Assembly: GCF_029266855.1 (NCBI RefSeq)
Contig: NZ_JAQSWB010000010.1
Span: 1 to 64,000, forward strand
Direction: 5' to 3'
Origin: Fluviicola sp.
Lineage (GTDB): Bacteria > Bacteroidota > Bacteroidia > Flavobacteriales_D > Crocinitomicaceae
Length of the DNA: 64,000 bases
Shown: positions 60,505 to 64,000 of the stretch, one piece after another
Layout of the letters: every line of letters begins with the position of its first letter
Position numbering within the stretch: the first letter of the stretch is position 1
The notes under the pieces: model-generated
Seen by the model: only the letters and a program-made list of their open reading frames with translations
Databases searched by the model: none
Told to the model about the DNA's origin: nothing
Made by a program: the position numbers and the translations under genes

Positions 60505-62112
60505 CTATTTATTCCTTCCGGATGTCTCCTTTTTTTCGCCCACAGTTTCCTTTGGAAGTTTCCTGGGTTCAAGCAATTCCTGCCAGGTTTTAGGCCGCAG
60601 CATCGGATTCCATTTGAATTCCTTCAAAAACTGCTCTTCCGGATTGATTTGATCTATCGGATAGAATTTCCCGTCGGGTTGGTTGATATAAGAGATTCCT
60701 GTTACTTCCCCGCTGTCCATGTAAACCTTCAGATCAGATGAAAAAATCCGGTTCAAACCAAGGCGCTTAATCACAATCGCCGAATCCGTCTTTTCTTCTT
60801 CTTCCGGATAAAAGATAGTTTTTGCCTGACCGTACACATCCGAACGGGTCAATTCGTTGTTCCTGAAAAAAGACCAAATCTCCTTACCCGAAAGTTGATT
60901 GTAATACTTTCCCGAATCCAGTTCATTGGCTGCAAAGGCATGAGGAAACAAATGTGCCCGGTCGATCAAGGTATCATTCTTGATAAAAACCCGAATAGTA
61001 TCGCCAGTCAATTCCGAGTTATAACTCCAGAAATGAGCATTCCCCCACAAATCCATTATTCCTTCTGTCTTTTTGTAATCCAGCGAATCCGAAACTCCCT
61101 GTATTTTATTTTGAAAGATGCGCACGTCCTGTCCTCCGGTAATTCGTAAAGTTTTCTCTAAAGTATCCCGTAAATGCACCAAGGTATCGGCTCTCAGGAA
61201 AAGTGTATCCTTCGATTTCATAATCCGAATCAAAGGATAATCAGTCAGGACATCTTTCAGGGTTTTTCCGTCAGAAGTAAAATACCCGGCATTGAATTGC
61301 ACTTTCTGAGCGGTATCCAGCATTTGGACATTTCCTCTTCCCTCAGCAAACTTTCGTTTGGGCGCATAAAACAAGCTATCTCCGGTAATGACTCTCGGTG
61401 CCTGCTCTATTTTGGCGTTCCTGGTCAGCAAACCTTCTTCTGTCTGCACATGATACCAACCTCTATCGCAATAAAATTTGGAATCCTTTGTGGTTCCGAC
61501 GGTTGGCCCGTAAAAGAACACTTTATGAACCAGGTAATTGTAATGCATCGTATCGGTAGTGAGTTTCAGATCATCGCTTTTATAAACGACGTTTCCTTTG
61601 AAGAAACTCTCTTCTGTATTCGGATAGAAATAACCGTATTGACTGGTTAAAACCTCATTGGTCGTAATATTTTCAATCCGTCCTTTATTCCGGTAAATCG
61701 CTTTGGAACTTTTCGCGTCGTAATCCAGCGAATCGGTAGTTAATTTGTACTCCCTATCACGAATCCGGACGTGTCCCCAAAGCTTTGCCAAACGAGTTCT
61801 TCCATTATAGTACATCGAGTCGCAAAACAAGTTCAGTGTATCTGCTTTATTGATCTGTACTTTTCCGTAGGCCCAAACTTCTCCCGTTCGTTCTTTGTAA
61901 TGAGCAGAGTCACAAAACATGACATTTCCCTGGTACTTAAAATTCAGGAAACCGGTCAGGCGTTGCTTTCCGCTTTTTTCATCATAAGAAAGTTTTTTCG
62001 CCCCGGGTAACAGTTCCAGCCAGGATCCCTGGCCATAGGAAAATTGCGCATACACAAAAATTGCGCTCAATAAAAGCGCAATTCGATAAGTATATGTATT
62101 GAATGACTTCAA
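60505..62112 (-). CDS. OstA-like protein (LPS-transport-type beta-jellyroll protein)
   Basis: 535 residues starting at a TTG (62112), 1 bp after the purA stop; no ATG is in frame before the signal peptide (MKSFNTYTYRIALLL ... YGQ). The mature part is a series of OstA/LptA-like strands (FLNFKYQGNVMFCDSAHY ... GEVWAYGKVQINKADTLNLFCDSMYY ... RLAKLWGHVRIRD), recurring through about residue 400. It is likely periplasmic and related to LPS transport, as in the OstA-like family of Bacteroidota. Last gene of fur-STAS-purA-ostA. Confidence 0.83.
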   Translation of the reverse strand: MKSFNTYTYRIALLLSAIFVYAQFSYGQGSWLELLPGAKKLSYDEKSGKQRLTGFLNFKYQGNVMFCDSAHYKERTGEVWAYGKVQINKADTLNLFCDSMYYNGRTRLAKLWGHVRIRDREYKLTTDSLDYDAKSSKAIYRNKGRIENITTNEVLTSQYGYFYPNTEESFFKGNVVYKSDDLKLTTDTMHYNYLVHKVFFYGPTVGTTKDSKFYCDRGWYHVQTEEGLLTRNAKIEQAPRVITGDSLFYAPKRKFAEGRGNVQMLDTAQKVQFNAGYFTSDGKTLKDVLTDYPLIRIMKSKDTLFLRADTLVHLRDTLEKTLRITGGQDVRIFQNKIQGVSDSLDYKKTEGIMDLWGNAHFWSYNSELTGDTIRVFIKNDTLIDRAHLFPHAFAANELDSGKYYNQLSGKEIWSFFRNNELTRSDVYGQAKTIFYPEEEEKTDSAIVIKRLGLNRIFSSDLKVYMDSGEVTGISYINQPDGKFYPIDQINPEEQFLKEFKWNPMLRPKTWQELLEPRKLPKETVGEKKETSGRNK

Positions 62113-62113
62113 T

Positions 62114-63385
62114 TTATCTGGTTGCCAAAGTTTGTTTGCGATCCGGTCCTACCGAAACTGTTTTTACGGGTACTTGCAAATGTTGTTCCAAATAAGTCAC
62201 ATAATCTTTTAAAGCTTGCGGAGCATCGGCATAAGAAGACAATTCAGTCAGATCTTTATTCCATCCCGGGATGTCTTCGTAAACCGGTTCAATAGTCACT
62301 CCGTCAATGTCGTAAGGCATATAATCCTGCTCTATTCCGTCTACTTTGTACTTTGTACATGCACGAATCGTATCAAATCTGTCCAATACATCGGCTTTCA
62401 TCATTGCCAGTTCGGTTACTCCATTGATCATGATAGCGTATTTCATAGCCGGAAGATCAATCCATCCACAACGACGCGGTCTGCCGGTTGTAGAACCGAA
62501 TTCCCGGCCTTCCTGGCGGATCTTTTCACCTACCTCATCCTCCAACTCTGTTGGGAAAGGTCCGGAACCGACACGTGTGCAATATGCTTTGAAAATTCCG
62601 ATCACATCGCCGATCTTTGAAGGTGCAATTCCAAGTCCGGTACAAGTTCCTGCCGTAACCGTATTGGAAGAAGTAACAAAAGGATACGTTCCGAAATCAA
62701 TGTCCAGCATAGTTCCCTGAGCACCTTCAGCCAGGATCTTTTTCCCGGAATTCATTGCATCATTCAAATAATGTTCGCTGTCAACAGCCGTTAAGCCCTT
62801 CAGGATCTCAATACCTTCCATCCACGGACCTTCCAGCTCTGCCAAATCGTATTCAAAACCTTCATAATGCTTCAGCATGTTCAGGTGTTTTTCTACCAAA
62901 GCATTGTATTTATCTTTAAAAGAAGGCAGGAAAATATCTCCTACACGCAATCCGTTTCTACCGGTTTTATCCATGTACGTCGGTCCGATTCCTTTCAAGG
63001 TACTTCCGATCTTATTTTTTCCTTTGGACGCTTCTGATGCGGCATCCAGCAATTTATGTGTCGGCAGGATCAAATGTGCTTTCTTCGAAACGATCAAACG
63101 CTTCTTCACATCGATATTGAAAGGCGCCAATTTCTCCAATTCCTTTTGAAAAACTACCGGATCGATTACCACACCGTTTCCAATCAAATTGATCACATTG
63201 CTATGAAAAATCCCTGAAGGAATCGTATGTAACACGTGCTTTACACCTTCAAATTCCAGGGTATGACCTGCATTTGGCCCTCCCTGAAAACGAGCAATAA
63301 TATCGTATTGCGGAGTAAGAACATCTACAATTTTTCCTTTCCCCTCATCTCCCCATTGTAATCCTAAAAGAACATCTACTTTCAT
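62114..63385 (-). CDS. purA: adenylosuccinate synthase
   Basis: 423 residues. It joins IMP and aspartate using GTP in AMP synthesis. N-terminal P-loop-like GLQWGDEGKGKIVD with the catalytic Asp13, GGPNAGHT, and later GAQGTMLDIDFGTYPFVTSSN and TTGRPRRCGWID. Overlaps the STAS gene by 4 bp. Confidence 0.97.
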   Translation of the reverse strand: MKVDVLLGLQWGDEGKGKIVDVLTPQYDIIARFQGGPNAGHTLEFEGVKHVLHTIPSGIFHSNVINLIGNGVVIDPVVFQKELEKLAPFNIDVKKRLIVSKKAHLILPTHKLLDAASEASKGKNKIGSTLKGIGPTYMDKTGRNGLRVGDIFLPSFKDKYNALVEKHLNMLKHYEGFEYDLAELEGPWMEGIEILKGLTAVDSEHYLNDAMNSGKKILAEGAQGTMLDIDFGTYPFVTSSNTVTAGTCTGLGIAPSKIGDVIGIFKAYCTRVGSGPFPTELEDEVGEKIRQEGREFGSTTGRPRRCGWIDLPAMKYAIMINGVTELAMMKADVLDRFDTIRACTKYKVDGIEQDYMPYDIDGVTIEPVYEDIPGWNKDLTELSSYADAPQALKDYVTYLEQHLQVPVKTVSVGPDRKQTLATR

Positions 63386-63735
63386 TTGACTGTATTAAAT
63401 TTTGCCTCAACCTCATCCGTAGAATTGAAGCAGCTAAAAATTTCGTTTAACTTGGATATTTCGAATAGTTTTTTGACTGTCGGCTGTAAATTCACCAGCA
63501 CACAATCCAATCCTGTTTTTCGTGATCTTGTAAGAATCCGTACAAAGAAATTCAAGCCCGTACTATTGCAGTATTCCAATTTGGAACAATCGCAAAGAAC
63601 CGCTTTCAGATCCTGTGAAACCGCTTTCTCAATTTGACTCAATGCATCTGTTAATCCTTCGTCAGAGATAATTCTTCCGGAAATTTTGACCAATACAAAA
63701 TTCGACGACTTCGTTATTTCAAACTGAGCGCTCAT
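63382..63735 (-). CDS. STAS-domain anti-sigma-factor-antagonist-like protein
   Basis: 117 residues, a single STAS domain (SpoIIAA/RsbV fold). The phosphorylation loop is LEYCNSTGLNFFVRIL, with Ser (about 58) as the conserved acceptor. It would switch partners between an anti-sigma kinase and a phosphatase, but no RsbW-type kinase is in the window. The SpoIIE phosphatase at 44410 is a possible upstream enzyme. It overlaps fur by 1 bp (TAATG) and purA by 4 bp. Confidence 0.88.
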   Translation of the reverse strand: MSAQFEITKSSNFVLVKISGRIISDEGLTDALSQIEKAVSQDLKAVLCDCSKLEYCNSTGLNFFVRILTRSRKTGLDCVLVNLQPTVKKLFEISKLNEIFSCFNSTDEVEAKFNTVK

Positions 63736-64000
63736 TATTGATTTTGTTCATTCTCTTCGTTTCTAACCCCGTAGAAATAAAGTGAATGGTGCTGGATTTT
63801 AACTCCGAAGATTTCTTCGATGGTTGCTTTGATACTTTGAACTCTCGGATCACAAAATTCAATCACTTCACCTGTATCCGTAATGATAACATGATCGTGT
63901 TGTTTGGATCCGTGAGATTTTTCAAACTGTGCCAGGTTTTTGCCGAACTGATGTTTCCGCACCAGGTTGCACGCCAACAGTAGCTCAATGGTATTATACA
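63735..64000 (-). CDS. Fur-family transcriptional regulator (C-terminal part; runs off the window)
   Basis: The reading frame enters from the right edge without a start and ends at 63735. The visible 88 residues begin YNTIELLLACNLVRKHQFGKNLAQFE, the end of the winged helix. They continue with KQHDHVIITDTGEVIEFCDPRVQSI, the Fur metal-site region, and finish with the dimerisation domain (HHSLYFYGV). The N-terminal helix-turn-helix is outside. The specific metal or peroxide specificity cannot be judged. It is first in the fur-STAS-purA-ostA run. Confidence 0.9.
   Translation of the reverse strand, partial: YNTIELLLACNLVRKHQFGKNLAQFEKSHGSKQHDHVIITDTGEVIEFCDPRVQSIKATIEEIFGVKIQHHSLYFYGVRNEENEQNQ

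Noticed and set aside
1-64000. CRISPR arrays, tRNA genes, prophage or insertion sequences
   Set aside because: I looked for regular 25-40 bp repeats, cloverleaf-like spacers, transposase or integrase motifs and found none; the only periodic DNA is the 7-bp AGACNNN unit.

Overview
The window is a stretch of chromosome from a Bacteroidota bacterium, most likely Flavobacteriales close to Crocinitomicaceae/Fluviicola; the genus is inferred, not proven. Signs are the many secreted proteins with type A type IX secretion (T9SS) C-terminal domains, a PorU-like/PorV-like pair, a fused branched-chain E1 gene, an OstA-like protein, WG, WYL, DUF2461 and DUF2891 families, very few Shine-Dalgarno sites, and Bacteroidetes-type promoters (TTG, about 19-20 nt, TAnnTTTG). 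The region is gene-dense and looks like ordinary core plus lineage-specific chromosome. I see no prophage, insertion sequence, tRNA, rRNA gene or CRISPR array inside it.

Layout. 0-5.4 kb: pfkA, an ECF sigma factor with a membrane-anchored TPR partner, an OsmC-like peroxidase, and a paaG-paaH pair. 5.6-13.2 kb: a T9SS cargo protein, a WYL regulator, a HisKA_2 histidine kinase, an uncharacterised 478-residue protein, and a two-gene unit that looks like MbnP/MbnH (copper-binding lipoprotein plus MauG-like dihaem enzyme). 13.3-22.8 kb: an orphan RecB/AddA-like helicase-nuclease and core translation genes: pyrH-frr-lipoprotein, and rplM-rpsI-rpsB-tsf behind a good promoter. 23-31 kb: T9SS cargo, a lipoprotein, a second ECF sigma/anchored-partner pair, dinB, a DUF2891 gene and a leucine-rich-repeat T9SS protein. 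31-36.3 kb: an enoyl-CoA hydratase, an RRM protein, a coiled-coil membrane protein, and pssA-purS-aldehyde dehydrogenase. 36.4-42.7 kb: a PorV/PorQ-family barrel gene and a 1732-residue C25-peptidase gene of the PorU2 type. 42.8-52.3 kb: a secreted protein, a SpoIIE phosphatase overlapping an lpxD paralogue, fused E1, and a DPP-IV-like peptidase. 52.4-58.1 kb: a fatty-acid oxidation block (PaaI thioesterase, MarR regulator, fadN, fadA) interrupted by a four-helix-bundle gene. 58.1-64 kb: an AI-2E-type permease, a WG-repeat protein, and fur-STAS-purA-ostA-like.

The most unusual signal is a 7-bp periodic repeat (AGACNNN). It forms inverted arrays on both sides of the four-helix-bundle gene between fadN and fadA. 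The same repeat occurs as an ORF-less hairpin between rpsB and tsf. The protein family is the one encoded by intervening sequences in some bacterial 23S rRNAs, so an IVS-like element placed in mRNAs is a testable idea. Other points of interest are the MbnP/MbnH pair, an orphan purS, a near-perfect 21-bp palindrome in front of the MarR gene, and a GC-rich 16-bp palindrome before fadN with a partial copy elsewhere.
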